Assembly: GCF_001592735.1 (NCBI RefSeq)
Contig: NZ_LUKE01000003.1
Location: 186,001-250,000, forward strand
Reading direction: 5' to 3'
DNA from: Bdellovibrio bacteriovorus
GTDB lineage: Bacteria > Bdellovibrionota > Bdellovibrionia > Bdellovibrionales > Bdellovibrionaceae
DNA length: 64,000 nucleotides
Shown here piece after piece: positions 9,767 to 18,243 of the stretch. A model generated the notes under the pieces. That model was not told the DNA's origin. It saw only the letters and a list, made by a program, of their open reading frames with translations, and did no database searches. Numbering within the stretch: position 1 is the stretch's first letter; the number at the start of each line of letters is the position of its first letter. Made by a program: the position numbers and the translations under genes.

Positions 9767-12263
9767 CTACCGTTTACAACTGCATAAAGACTTTCGTTTT
9801 CAGGATGCGAAGGATGTTGTTGCGTATTTGGCAAGATTAGGCGTTTCCCATTTATATCTGTCACCCATTATGGAATCCATGCCCGGCAGTAATCATGGCT
9901 ATGATGGCACGGATCCAGAAAAAATAAGTCTTGAACGAGGCGGCGAGGCGGAGTTCATTAAACTTATTAAAGAGGTGCGAAGTTCTGACTTAGAAGGCCT
10001 CATTTTAGATATTGTTCCCAATCACTTGGCCTGCAATTTAAAAAATCCGTACTGGTATGACGTTCTTAAAAATGGCAAAGCCTCAAAGTACTGGAACACC
10101 TTTGATCTTAAGACCACAGACCCACAAAAAGATCCGATTATTTTACCGGTCTTAGGCAAGTCGCGTTTGGAAGTCCTTAATGACGGGGATATCAAAGTGA
10201 TCAAGCAAGGGCAAGAATGGCAGCTCATGGTCTATGAATCGCTATATCCCTTAAATAAAGCGGCTCAAAATATTTTAGATGCCAAGCGGCCTTCAGCGAA
10301 GGTCTTAAAACAGATTCTTGAATCGCAATATTACTGCTTAGAGGACTGGCGTCAGGGGAGCCGTAAAATCAACTATCGCCGTTTTTTTGATATCAATGAC
10401 CTGATTGGAATTCGGATGGAGGACCCGAAGGTTTTTTCGTGGTTTCATAAAAAGACCTTTGAGCTGATGAATAAACACCCCGAGATTCAAGGTCTGCGCA
10501 TTGATCACGTTGACGGATTGACCTTTCCTCGACAGTATCTGTCACGGCTGCATCGAAAAACCCCCCATATTTGGGTGGAAAAAATCTTGGGCGAAAAAGA
10601 AAGTCTGCCCCATTACTGGTCTGTTCTAGGTTCCACCGGATATGAGTTTTCAAATGTGGCGGCAAGACTTTTTGTCTATGTGCCGGGTTTACTTTATTTG
10701 GACTCTCATTATTTAAAAAATATCGAAGATCGTTGGCACCGATTTCATGACTGTGTGTACGATAGCAAAAGACAGGTGCTGCAATCACATTTTTCTTCAG
10801 AGCTTAAATTCATCACCGCTTTGTTTTATGAACAAGTTCCAAGGCTTTTGAAAAAACGCTTTACAGACCGTCATCTGTCGCAAGTAATTAGCGAGGTGAC
10901 CGCGGCTTTAAGGGTGTATCGAACTTACGCTCAGAAAAAAGAGCCTTTGCAATATCACTGGCTCACCGAAGCCATCGCCGAGGCTGAAGGAAAACACACG
11001 GGCGATCGTCACGCTTTTAAATGGTTTCGGCAAGTTTTAGAAAAAAAAGGGGACTGGCCTGAGGGATTGTTCTTGGCTATTAAACGTTGGGAGCAGTTGT
11101 CAGGTCCCGTGATGGCGAAAGGTTTAGAGGATACGGCCCTTTATCGTTATTGCCCGCTTTTATCACTGAACGGCGTCGGCGGGGAGCCGGACTGGTTGGG
11201 GGACGCGGTGACGGAATACAATTCCTTTCAGCGCCTCAAACACCGGCAGTTTCCCTTGAGCATGAACACTTCTTCCACGCATGATACAAAACGCAGCGAA
11301 GATGTCTTATCCCGGGTGCATGTGCTTTCTGAGCTTTCAGAACAGTGGGCACATCTGTATGAAGAAATCGTGGCTGACAAGTCTTTAAGCAAAGGCCTGG
11401 AAAGAAGAAGTATTTATTTTATCGCGGAAACGGTCTTGGGTGCGTGGCCGATGGACGGTAAAATCACCAAAGACTATGTGAAGCGCATTCAGGCCTATGC
11501 TATTAAAGCTTCTCGGGAAGCCAAGCTTGAAACCAGTTGGTTGGAAGTAAATACCGCTTATGAAAATCGAGTTAAGAATTTCATAGAGCAGATCCTGACC
11601 CCGAACTCTTTAGAGCAACGAGAGCTTTTCAAAAAAATGAAAAAGTTTGCGTCGGTGATTTCTTTTTATGGGGCATTTAATTCTTTAGGATTTTTGGTTC
11701 TTAAAACAACGTCCTTGGGAGTTGCTGATTTCTATCAAGGCTGCGAGATGTGGGATTTAAGCCTTGTGGATCCCGACAATCGCCGTCCGGTGGATTATGA
11801 TGTAAGAAAAGAAGCGCTAGAAAGAATTCAAAAAGAATTCAAGCGCTCTCCATCAAGGCTTTTAATTCGAGTGACGAAAGACTGGCGTTCGGGAGAGATT
11901 AAGTTATTAATGACGTGGCGATTGCTGCAAATGCGGAATCGCTTTGCCAACGTGTTTTTGCACGGGGAGTATATTCCAGTTCCCGTGCGGGGGAAGTACC
12001 AGCAACAGTTTGTTTCTTATTTGCGCCGCTATAAGGATCAATGGTTTTGGGTCGTGCTGCCAAGATTTCTTACTCGCGTAGATCATTCTGAAGAGGCGGT
12101 CCGTCTGGATGTCGATTTCTTTGCAGACACAAAGTTCACTTTGCCGGCACATGCGCCCCGGAAGTGGGAAAACATTTTAACTAAGACCTCTTATGATCGT
12201 GAGACAAACAAGCTAGATAAAATGTTCGCCGGAGGCCCGGTCGCGGTTTTAAGGTCTCTATAG
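9732..12263 (+). CDS. treY: Malto-oligosyltrehalose synthase (GH13)
   Basis: Isomerises the reducing-end glucose of maltodextrins into a trehalose end, which TreZ then cuts off. The N terminus TFRTSYRLQLHKDF and the following LARLGVSHLYLSPI are classic TreY; DIVPNHLA and GLRIDHVDGL (Asp ~258) are GH13 catalytic-core motifs; NTSSTHDTKRSEDVL is the TreY C-terminal signature. The 843-residue length is within the family range. The start ATG overlaps the upstream gene by 35 bases. It is the last gene of the operon; no strong hairpin terminator is visible before the chemoreceptor gene. Confidence 0.94.
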   Translation: MKKQPLNTFRTSYRLQLHKDFRFQDAKDVVAYLARLGVSHLYLSPIMESMPGSNHGYDGTDPEKISLERGGEAEFIKLIKEVRSSDLEGLILDIVPNHLACNLKNPYWYDVLKNGKASKYWNTFDLKTTDPQKDPIILPVLGKSRLEVLNDGDIKVIKQGQEWQLMVYESLYPLNKAAQNILDAKRPSAKVLKQILESQYYCLEDWRQGSRKINYRRFFDINDLIGIRMEDPKVFSWFHKKTFELMNKHPEIQGLRIDHVDGLTFPRQYLSRLHRKTPHIWVEKILGEKESLPHYWSVLGSTGYEFSNVAARLFVYVPGLLYLDSHYLKNIEDRWHRFHDCVYDSKRQVLQSHFSSELKFITALFYEQVPRLLKKRFTDRHLSQVISEVTAALRVYRTYAQKKEPLQYHWLTEAIAEAEGKHTGDRHAFKWFRQVLEKKGDWPEGLFLAIKRWEQLSGPVMAKGLEDTALYRYCPLLSLNGVGGEPDWLGDAVTEYNSFQRLKHRQFPLSMNTSSTHDTKRSEDVLSRVHVLSELSEQWAHLYEEIVADKSLSKGLERRSIYFIAETVLGAWPMDGKITKDYVKRIQAYAIKASREAKLETSWLEVNTAYENRVKNFIEQILTPNSLEQRELFKKMKKFASVISFYGAFNSLGFLVLKTTSLGVADFYQGCEMWDLSLVDPDNRRPVDYDVRKEALERIQKEFKRSPSRLLIRVTKDWRSGEIKLLMTWRLLQMRNRFANVFLHGEYIPVPVRGKYQQQFVSYLRRYKDQWFWVVLPRFLTRVDHSEEAVRLDVDFFADTKFTLPAHAPRKWENILTKTSYDRETNKLDKMFAGGPVAVLRSL

Positions 12264-12370
12264 GCCCTGCCTGTCATGTTTTTCGATGGAAACTACATGA
12301 ATTACTTGAGGGTTAGGGACTCAAGATTTCTTGAAGAGTTGGATGGAATCGATTTTTAGTGTTTTATATT

Positions 12371-12397
12371 TCAAGAAACTCATCACCTTGCCGAAAT
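12371..12397 (+). promoter_or_regulatory. Sigma-28 (FliA-type) promoter of the chemoreceptor gene
   Basis: TCAAGAAA at 12371-12378, an 11-base spacer, then GCCGAAAT at 12390-12397. This closely matches the flagellar sigma-28 consensus (TAAAGTTT / TCAAGTTT, N11, GCCGATAA), including the highly conserved GCCGA core. It lies 31 bases upstream of the chemoreceptor ATG, so the gene is predicted to be co-regulated with late flagellar genes. A perfect 6-2-6 palindrome (TCAAGATTTCTTGA) lies further upstream, around 12320-12336. Confidence 0.8.
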
Positions 12398-12428
12398 ATA
12401 ACCTGGCAAAGTGAGAGGGTCCGAATCT

Positions 12429-13919
12429 ATGTTTTCAAGTTTAAGTCTTTCAAAAAAATTAATCTTAGGATTTCTAGTTATTTCTGTTTTCGTGGTGGCT
12501 ATGGGTGGAATTGGCCTGTATGCCGGCAAAAAGTTAAACTCTTCCATGCGAAATCTCAATGATAACAACCTGATTCCGGTCGCAGATATCGGGAATGCCA
12601 ATATGGCGGCTATTTATCACAACCGAGCTCTGTATGACCTCCTAAGTTCTCGGCCTGAAGAAGTGCCCCCTGTTTTAGAGGGAATCACAAAATACGAAAA
12701 ACGGATGAAGGAGCTTTTAGACAAATACCGTAAAACCTTTCTTACTCAAAAAGAAATCGAGCTCTTAAATAAGTTTGATCAGTCTTGGCCAAAATACGAA
12801 CACGATGCCATGGCCGCGATTGCGTTTTTTAAAGATGGCAAAATCGACGAAGCCAGCAAAATCGTAAATAATGAGGCGACTGAAAGTTTTCAGATTGTGG
12901 ATGATCTGCTTTCAGAGATTTTAGATTTTAACGTCGAGCTGGCGGCGCGCACGAACCAAGAAGGTGAAGATCTTTATTCGGAACTCTCAAAAGTTATGAT
13001 GGGAGGGATGGGTTTGTCGGTCTTTCTCAGTGTGGGGCTGGGGCTATTGATCGCAAGAAATCTTTCTCGAGCTTTAGGTCATGTGGCGGGCGAGTTGACC
13101 ACCGCAGCTGCGCAAACTGCCGCGGCCAGCGAAGAGCTCTCATCCGCAAGCCAGCAGGTCTCTTCAGGTACGACTGAATCGGCAAGTTCATTAGAAGAAA
13201 CTGTCGCGGCGGTGGAAGAGTTATCAAGTGTGGTAAATAATAATGCGAAGAATGCGCGTAATGCCGCCCAGCTTGCAAAAGCGGGTGCGGGTAACGCCGC
13301 CGCTGGCAATGAGGGTATGAAAAAGCTGATCGGCTCCATGACGGAAATCAGTGAGAGTTCCAAAAAAGTCGAAGACATTATCGGTGTGATTGACGATATT
13401 TCATTTCAAATCAACTTGCTAGCCTTAAATGCAGCAGTGGAAGCTGCCCGGGCCGGAGAACACGGAAAGGGATTTGCTGTGGTCGCGGATGCCGTGAGAA
13501 CGTTGGCGCAGAAAAGCGCGACGGCAGCCAAGGACATTTCCCAACTCATCGTAGAAAGTACGGACAAAACAAAAGTAGGCAGCGAGCTGGCGTCGCAAAT
13601 GGCGCAATCGCTTTCTGACCTTGTGCTGTCGATTGAAAAATCAGCCACGATCAATGAGGAAATTGCTCTGGCTAGTGAAGAACAAGCCACCGGTATTTCG
13701 CAAATTAGTAAGGCGATGCAAACCTTAGATGCCTCAACTCAGCAAAATGCAGCCTCGGCGGAGGAAATCGCAGCTTCCGCGGAAGAAATGTCAGCGCAAG
13801 CCCTGACGCTTCAACAGATGGTTGTTAACTTAAAGACCATCGTGGAGGGTAGAAAAGCAGGATCTATAGCAGGACAGACGGTTCATCACTCCGACGAACA
13901 AGCGAAATCCGCGGCTTAA
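12429..13919 (+). CDS. Methyl-accepting chemotaxis protein without an evident HAMP domain
   Basis: Inner-membrane chemoreceptor of 496 residues. The order is: TM1 (~9-30), a short periplasmic four-helix sensor (~31-188, 4HB_MCP-like), TM2 (~190-211), then almost at once the cytoplasmic coiled coil. The signalling hairpin tip (326-352, [20 protein letters not shown]) is fully conserved and would contact CheA/CheW. Between TM2 and the signalling helices only about a dozen residues remain, too few for a normal ~50-residue HAMP. Ala/Ser/Glu-rich methylation helices flank the tip. No C-terminal CheR-docking pentapeptide is seen. ATG 12429 is preferred over GTG 12411 because GAGAGGG (12413-12419) is correctly spaced for it. 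Confidence 0.92.
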   Translation: MFSSLSLSKKLILGFLVISVFVVAMGGIGLYAGKKLNSSMRNLNDNNLIPVADIGNANMAAIYHNRALYDLLSSRPEEVPPVLEGITKYEKRMKELLDKYRKTFLTQKEIELLNKFDQSWPKYEHDAMAAIAFFKDGKIDEASKIVNNEATESFQIVDDLLSEILDFNVELAARTNQEGEDLYSELSKVMMGGMGLSVFLSVGLGLLIARNLSRALGHVAGELTTAAAQTAAASEELSSASQQVSSGTTESASSLEETVAAVEELSSVVNNNAKNARNAAQLAKAGAGNAAAGNEGMKKLIGSMTEISESSKKVEDIIGVIDDISFQINLLALNAAVEAARAGEHGKGFAVVADAVRTLAQKSATAAKDISQLIVESTDKTKVGSELASQMAQSLSDLVLSIEKSATINEEIALASEEQATGISQISKAMQTLDASTQQNAASAEEIAASAEEMSAQALTLQQMVVNLKTIVEGRKAGSIAGQTVHHSDEQAKSAA

Positions 13920-14059
13920 AAATCTTTTAAAAAATCTCCTTGCTCGCTGCATATGAATATGTAAATAATATGTAAGTCGATGAACCCAAGCAGTGGGTGA
14001 AATTAACACATTTATAGGACTATTTTTAGTAAAGCAAGAAGCTTTATAAAGGGATTTTT

Positions 14060-14386
14060 ATGTCCAAAATTTCAGAGAAGGACCTCTTGTATTTCGCCGA
14101 CGAACTTTACCGTCTGGCGTGGATGCCGAATAAGGCAGACGCAAATCCGTTAAACTCGCAACTTCGTCAACGCGCGCACAACTTGCAGTATGAAAGTTTT
14201 AGTGATCGAGAATCGCTTTTTAAAGCTATTGAGTACGCCGAAGCGGCATCGGGGGATGCTCGTCGCAAGGAACACTGGCTGCGTCAGTTGGATGCAGTCT
14301 GGATTGTGCTTGAAAGCAGATTGATGGAACAGATTGCGAGTGCTAATACTAGAAATGCCGCGCGCGAACTGACGCGCACTGAGTAG
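14060..14386 (+). CDS. Hypothetical small helical protein
   Basis: A 108-residue protein that I do not recognise. It has no signal peptide or membrane segment. It is predicted mainly helical, with Trp/Arg/Leu-rich stretches (ELYRLAW, EHWLRQLDAVWIVLESR). AAAGGG lies 7 bases before the ATG. The 140 bases upstream are AT-rich with repeated ATATG words but no clear terminator or consensus promoter. The next gene follows after 16 bases, so they may be cotranscribed. Confidence 0.6.
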   Translation: MSKISEKDLLYFADELYRLAWMPNKADANPLNSQLRQRAHNLQYESFSDRESLFKAIEYAEAASGDARRKEHWLRQLDAVWIVLESRLMEQIASANTRNAARELTRTE

Positions 14387-14402
14387 TTTTTCAGGAGATA
14401 TT

Positions 14403-14783
14403 ATGCAATTAGATGCTCTGGGTATTGTTTCAAAAAATATTCCCGAATCCATCCGTTTTTATTCTTTATTAGGATTAGAGTTTGAGCATTGTGAAAAAGA
14501 CGCTAAACATGTTGAGGCGGTCAGCACCACGGGGCTGCGTGTGATGCTGGATGATGAAGAGTTGATTAAATCGATAAAACCTCATTGGAAAAAGCCCGAA
14601 ATCAATTCTATTAATATGGCCTTTAAGTGCGACTCTGCTAAAGCCGTGGATGAATGCTTTAAAAAAGTAGTCAGCGCCGGATTTAAGTTCGAAAAAGAGC
14701 CGTGGGATGCTTTCTGGGGGCAAAGGTACGCCGTCGTCCTTGATCCCGATGGAAACTCTGTAGATCTGTTTGCAGGTCTTTAG
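14403..14783 (+). CDS. Glyoxalase / VOC-superfamily protein
   Basis: A 126-residue single VOC module (two beta-alpha-beta-beta-beta units). The N terminus (LDALGIVSKNIPESIRFYSLLG) is the usual first strand and helix of glyoxalase/bleomycin-resistance/dioxygenase proteins. The end (RYAVVLDPDGNSVDLFA) is the usual last strand, where D-P-[DE]-GN is typical. Substrate cannot be inferred; the usual metal ligands of glyoxalase I are not all recognisable. AGGAG precedes the ATG and the next gene starts directly at the following base, so it is the head or a middle member of a three-gene run. Confidence 0.8.
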   Translation: MQLDALGIVSKNIPESIRFYSLLGLEFEHCEKDAKHVEAVSTTGLRVMLDDEELIKSIKPHWKKPEINSINMAFKCDSAKAVDECFKKVVSAGFKFEKEPWDAFWGQRYAVVLDPDGNSVDLFAGL

Positions 14784-15338
14784 ATGATGGTCAGATTGGA
14801 AACCGAAAGATTGATCATTAGAAGATGGAAGCCCGAAGACTTAGATTCCTTTGCCGCCCTTTGTGCTGATCCTGAAGTGATGGAGCATTTTCCGGCAACA
14901 CTTTCGCGACAAGAAACTCAAAGTCTTATTGATCGTATGAATACCAATCATAATAAAGACGGGTACAGTTTTATGGCCTGTGAACTTAAAAGCACGGGCG
15001 ATTTTATTGGCTTTGTCGGTTTATCTTACTTTACGCAGGAAACACATTTTAGTCCTTGTGTGGAGGTCGGGTGGCGACTTCATAAAAGATTCTGGGGTCA
15101 AGGTTATGCGCCGGAAGGGGCTAAGGCAGTAATTAAGTATGCGTTTGAGGTTTTAAAGGTGCCCGAGGTTATTGCAATGACGGCGGTCGGAAATTTGAAT
15201 TCTCGCAGAGTTATGGAAAAAATCGGCATGACCTATAATCCTCAAGATGATTTCGACCATCCTAAAGTAGAAGATGGGCACAGATTAAAACGCCATGTTC
15301 TTTATCGAATTAAGCCCGGACAGTTAAAGAATGAATAA
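14784..15338 (+). CDS. GNAT acetyltransferase, RimJ/RimL type
   Basis: A 184-residue acetyl-CoA-dependent N-acetyltransferase of the Acetyltransf_3 group. It opens with the RLETERLIIRRWKPEDLD pattern and carries the acetyl-CoA pyrophosphate loop region RFWGQGYAPEGAKAVI (R/Q-x-x-G-x-G/A). It closes with NLNSRRVMEKIGM, usual for ribosomal-protein or small-molecule acetylases. Its ATG directly follows the stop codon of the VOC gene, and the frame overlaps the next gene by 8 bases, implying translational coupling. The acceptor substrate is unknown. Confidence 0.85.
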   Translation: MMVRLETERLIIRRWKPEDLDSFAALCADPEVMEHFPATLSRQETQSLIDRMNTNHNKDGYSFMACELKSTGDFIGFVGLSYFTQETHFSPCVEVGWRLHKRFWGQGYAPEGAKAVIKYAFEVLKVPEVIAMTAVGNLNSRRVMEKIGMTYNPQDDFDHPKVEDGHRLKRHVLYRIKPGQLKNE

Positions 15339-16065
15339 TGGTGTAAAAACCGCAGAAAATTCTTGGGGCATTATCGGTTTGGGCTGGTTAGGAAGTTCTC
15401 TGGCTTCTTATCTTGCCCAACAAAATATTTCTTCGTGGGGCACCACCACGAAAGATTTCAAATGGGAAAGTGACCGCTTTCCCAATACCGAATGTGATGT
15501 TCTTTTTTTAAATACTCCGCCTTTAGTGAATCTTTCGCCCGCAGATTTTGTTAATAAAATCCCTGATCACGCCGCACGCAGAATTTTATTTGTCAGTTCT
15601 ATTTCCGTCTATGGTGGCTGTGACGGCGTCGTTAACGAAGATACCTCTGTTCAGCCTCAAACGGCATCCGCACGCTGGCTTGTAGAAGTGGAAGATCGAC
15701 TGCTTAAAAGATTTAAAGATTATATTTCAGTGATTCGCGCCGGTGGCCTTATCGGAGAAGACAGGCATCCTGTTAAAAGCCTGGCGCAAAGTCAAAAGCC
15801 GGTGGCGGGAAAGTCCTTAATAAATCTTATCCATCGCGAGGATTTGGTGCGGATTATTTACGCTGTGTCTAAAATGGAAAATTCCCCGAAGATCTTAAAT
15901 GCCGTTTGTCCCTATCACCCGACAAAGTCTGATTATTATACTGCTTCGGCAAAAAGATGGAAGGTTGCTTTGCCGCTTTTTGAATTGAGTATGACGGAAA
16001 ACAAAGTCGTCGATTCTCTGTATTTAGAGGATCTATACCCCCAATGGATTCACGGAACACTTTAA
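15331..16065 (+). CDS. NAD(P)-binding epimerase-like protein, YeeZ type
   Basis: A 244-residue short Rossmann protein. The nucleotide-binding loop is GLGWLGSSLA (residues ~17-26), and LFVSSISVYG resembles the catalytic Ser segment of extended SDR enzymes. A canonical YxxxK is not obvious. The layout resembles the E. coli YeeZ group of unknown reaction. The ATG overlaps the acetyltransferase gene by 8 bases. The role is not assignable from context. Confidence 0.72.
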   Translation: MNNGVKTAENSWGIIGLGWLGSSLASYLAQQNISSWGTTTKDFKWESDRFPNTECDVLFLNTPPLVNLSPADFVNKIPDHAARRILFVSSISVYGGCDGVVNEDTSVQPQTASARWLVEVEDRLLKRFKDYISVIRAGGLIGEDRHPVKSLAQSQKPVAGKSLINLIHREDLVRIIYAVSKMENSPKILNAVCPYHPTKSDYYTASAKRWKVALPLFELSMTENKVVDSLYLEDLYPQWIHGTL

Positions 16066-16162
16066 TCGTTAGGGCCTCTTTGGCGTCGCGCAGAAAGGTG
16101 TTTTCTTTTGCAGTCTTTTCCAGAGCTGTTAAGGTTTCTGGGACGAAAGCTAAGGAGTTATC

Positions 16163-17005
16163 ATGAAAATAACGTTGTTATTTCTATCCATGGTATTTTT
16201 AAGTTTTAAATCTTGGGCGGGTGCCCCTGTCGAAACTTGCGGGGAAATCACCAGCCCGATTTCCTATAAATACTGCTACACAACCTACAATCGGACGCCG
16301 ACCTCCGCGGTGCTTTACTATCTGCATGGGGGCGGAGGAGACGAGCACGAGTGGACTCAAATCAGCCAGAGTTTGAATAAGTCGTGGGGGCAAGACGCGG
16401 CTGGGGCGCCTGTCGTAGTAAATATCAGTTTCGGTCCTTACTGGCTTTTGGTTCCCGAAAATTCTTCCGCGCAAAGTGGGCTCGTGGAAATCTTTGGAAA
16501 TACGATCATCCCGCAGATGGAAAAGTTGGTCTTGGGTCGGGCGGCCCAAAAGCGCTGGTTGATGGGGTTATCGATGGGTGGATTTAACGGCGCCCAAGTG
16601 ATTGGGAACTTACCCGCAGGAACTTTTCAACGGGCCTTGTTGGCGTGTCCGGCTATCGTGGATCTTTCTCCGTGGGCCTCGGACAATGAGCTTTTAGATT
16701 ACGTAAAAAAACACGGCGCGGATTTAAGAACTTTGAAGGCCATCGCCCAGATTGCCCAACCTTTTGTTCCGGATTCCGCGACCTGGCATGAGGTGATTTC
16801 TCCATTCACCCTGTTGACCCCGATCCGTCAGAATGTCTCATCACTTTTTATTGCGACCAACCAACAGGATCGAACTTTTCAATACGGCGGAAATTTATTT
16901 GCAAAAAAGATCCGGGAACAAAAATCGGACGTGAAGTTTGAAAGCTGGTCAGGTGGTCACTGTCACTTAAATGGCGAAGCCATTAAAAAATACTTCAGCA
17001 ACTAA
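16163..17005 (+). CDS. Secreted esterase, alpha/beta hydrolase (esterase D family)
   Basis: A 280-residue protein with a signal peptide (residues ~1-19, cut after SWAG/SWA), so periplasmic or secreted. The esterase-D-like fold shows YYLHGGGGDEHEW (oxyanion loop), nucleophile elbow GLSMGG, and a C-terminal GGHCHLNG with the probable catalytic His. Substrate is unknown; related enzymes cut feruloyl, acyl or siderophore esters. AAGGAG (16152-16157) is well spaced for the ATG. A hairpin terminator follows. Confidence 0.85.
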   Translation: MKITLLFLSMVFLSFKSWAGAPVETCGEITSPISYKYCYTTYNRTPTSAVLYYLHGGGGDEHEWTQISQSLNKSWGQDAAGAPVVVNISFGPYWLLVPENSSAQSGLVEIFGNTIIPQMEKLVLGRAAQKRWLMGLSMGGFNGAQVIGNLPAGTFQRALLACPAIVDLSPWASDNELLDYVKKHGADLRTLKAIAQIAQPFVPDSATWHEVISPFTLLTPIRQNVSSLFIATNQQDRTFQYGGNLFAKKIREQKSDVKFESWSGGHCHLNGEAIKKYFSN

Positions 17006-17010
17006 AAATG

Positions 17011-17043
17011 GAAAAGGCCCGAAGGTTTACCTTCGAGCCTTTA
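17011..17043. terminator. Bidirectional terminator between the esterase and tRNA-fMet
   Basis: AAAGGC and GAAGGT arms pair with ACCTTC and GCCTTT around a TT loop, with a 2-base internal loop. It is flanked by A-rich sequence on the left and is U-rich when read on the minus strand, where it directly follows the tRNA 3' end. Confidence 0.8.
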
Positions 17044-17045
17044 AA

Positions 17046-17122
<77 letters not shown>

Positions 17123-17143
17123 ACAAAAGTTGCAAGAGACATA

Positions 17144-17172
17144 GATATAGTGATATTGCGCTATGAGGTCAA
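17144..17172 (-). promoter_or_regulatory. Sigma-70-type promoter of tRNA-fMet
   Basis: On the minus strand TTGACC (17172-17167), a 17-base spacer, then TATATC (17149-17144). Transcription would begin about 15 bases before the tRNA 5' end, as expected for a short 5' leader removed by RNase P. Confidence 0.75.
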
Positions 17173-17242
17173 TACCTCATTTCCAAAACTAGTCTTTAAC
17201 GACCTGTATCATGTTAAAGCTCACTCCCAAGAAGGTGTCCCG

Positions 17243-18202
17243 ATGAACTGGAAGAATATCGCAAAAATCCTAGGAATCAGCGTCGCAGTCATTGTGTTGG
17301 TTTTGGCGGGGCTTTTGATCTGGGGACTTTCGAAATTGCCTTCTGCTTTTGAAATTAAACAGTCGCTCACTCCTCCCGCATTAAAAGAACGTCCGCACTC
17401 CGAAAGCTCGCCTCAACCCGAAGCCGAAACTTCGTCGCAAACCAGCGACGCTGAGGGTTTGCCAGAAAAATCAGCAGATCAGTCAAAGCTCAATAAAGAT
17501 GAAGTCCTCAGACAGCAATCCCTCAAAGTGATTCAAGAAGACTTCATGGATGAGCGAAAGCCCTTGGCTGATGCCTGCCGCACGATGGGAAAAGCAAGTG
17601 AAAGTGGTTTTTTAAAAGATCCTAAAAACGCTTCGGCAAGATATTTCTTTAGCACACTGGCCGAAGAAAACAAAGATCCTCTATCAGAAGCCGCGGCGCC
17701 TGCGATGCGCATGATTTTCAGAGCCCCCGGCATGAACGGATTGATGGATATGATTCTAAAAGCCGACGAAGCACAAGACCCGGGCGTCCTAAAAAAGGCC
17801 GAGTTCTATTATGAAATTTACCGCGCTGGCAGTTATTTGAAAACTCATCTGGCAGAGCTAAACACAACCTTGCAGCAAAGCTATAACTTGTATCACGTGA
17901 TGAAAGCTGTGGCCTTAAAGCCAGAGCTCGCCAATTCTCCCCAAGTGATGACGTTCTGTGAAGACTTGCAAAAAAACTTAAACACGCAAAGTGATTTTAA
18001 TGTCGAAGAAGGTGCTAAAGAAATGCAAAACTTCTTAGAGCAAAATGGAATCAAGCCTGCAGAGGTGGGTTTTGATCCCAAGTACCGCTCTAAGGTGGAC
18101 TTAACCGTTTCAAATACTCAGTTGGGTGTGAATGATGCGTGGATCGCACAGATCTTTGCTGAAGACCTTAAAAAAGCGATGAAAGACCGCGAGCAAAAGT
18201 AA
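17243..18202 (+). CDS. Membrane-anchored protein of unknown function
   Basis: A 319-residue protein that I do not recognise. One membrane segment (residues ~8-29) is followed by a Pro/Ser/Glu-rich linker (~35-75) and a helical, charged domain of ~240 residues, probably periplasmic. ATG 17243 is chosen over an upstream in-frame ATG at 17150, because GAAGGTG (17231-17237) precedes it, the membrane segment then sits at the N terminus, and the upstream stretch overlaps the tRNA promoter. A bidirectional terminator follows. Confidence 0.75.
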   Translation: MNWKNIAKILGISVAVIVLVLAGLLIWGLSKLPSAFEIKQSLTPPALKERPHSESSPQPEAETSSQTSDAEGLPEKSADQSKLNKDEVLRQQSLKVIQEDFMDERKPLADACRTMGKASESGFLKDPKNASARYFFSTLAEENKDPLSEAAAPAMRMIFRAPGMNGLMDMILKADEAQDPGVLKKAEFYYEIYRAGSYLKTHLAELNTTLQQSYNLYHVMKAVALKPELANSPQVMTFCEDLQKNLNTQSDFNVEEGAKEMQNFLEQNGIKPAEVGFDPKYRSKVDLTVSNTQLGVNDAWIAQIFAEDLKKAMKDREQK

Positions 18203-18211
18203 TCATATAAT

Positions 18212-18240
18212 AAAGGGGCCTCGCTAAGAAGCCCCTTTTT
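18212..18240. terminator. Bidirectional terminator
   Basis: AAGGGGC (18213-18219) pairs with GCCCCTT (18231-18237), flanked by A-rich and T-rich runs. It lies between convergent genes ending at 18202 and 18244. Confidence 0.85.
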
Positions 18241-18243
18241 GTT

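Noticed and set aside
10393-10788. A 131-codon open frame opposite treY
   Set aside because: It lies within conserved treY coding sequence and has no ribosome site or family resemblance.
12411-12428. GTG start for the chemoreceptor six codons upstream
   Set aside because: These bases are the ribosome-binding site (GAGAGGG) of the better ATG at 12429.
13079-13690. Two Ala/Ser-rich open frames opposite the chemoreceptor
   Set aside because: Mirror images of the Ala/Glu-rich methylation helices.
13940-14000. ATATG-rich stretch resembling the arg operator region
   Set aside because: It lacks the GCAT-containing 9+9 palindromes, and the neighbouring gene has no arginine link.
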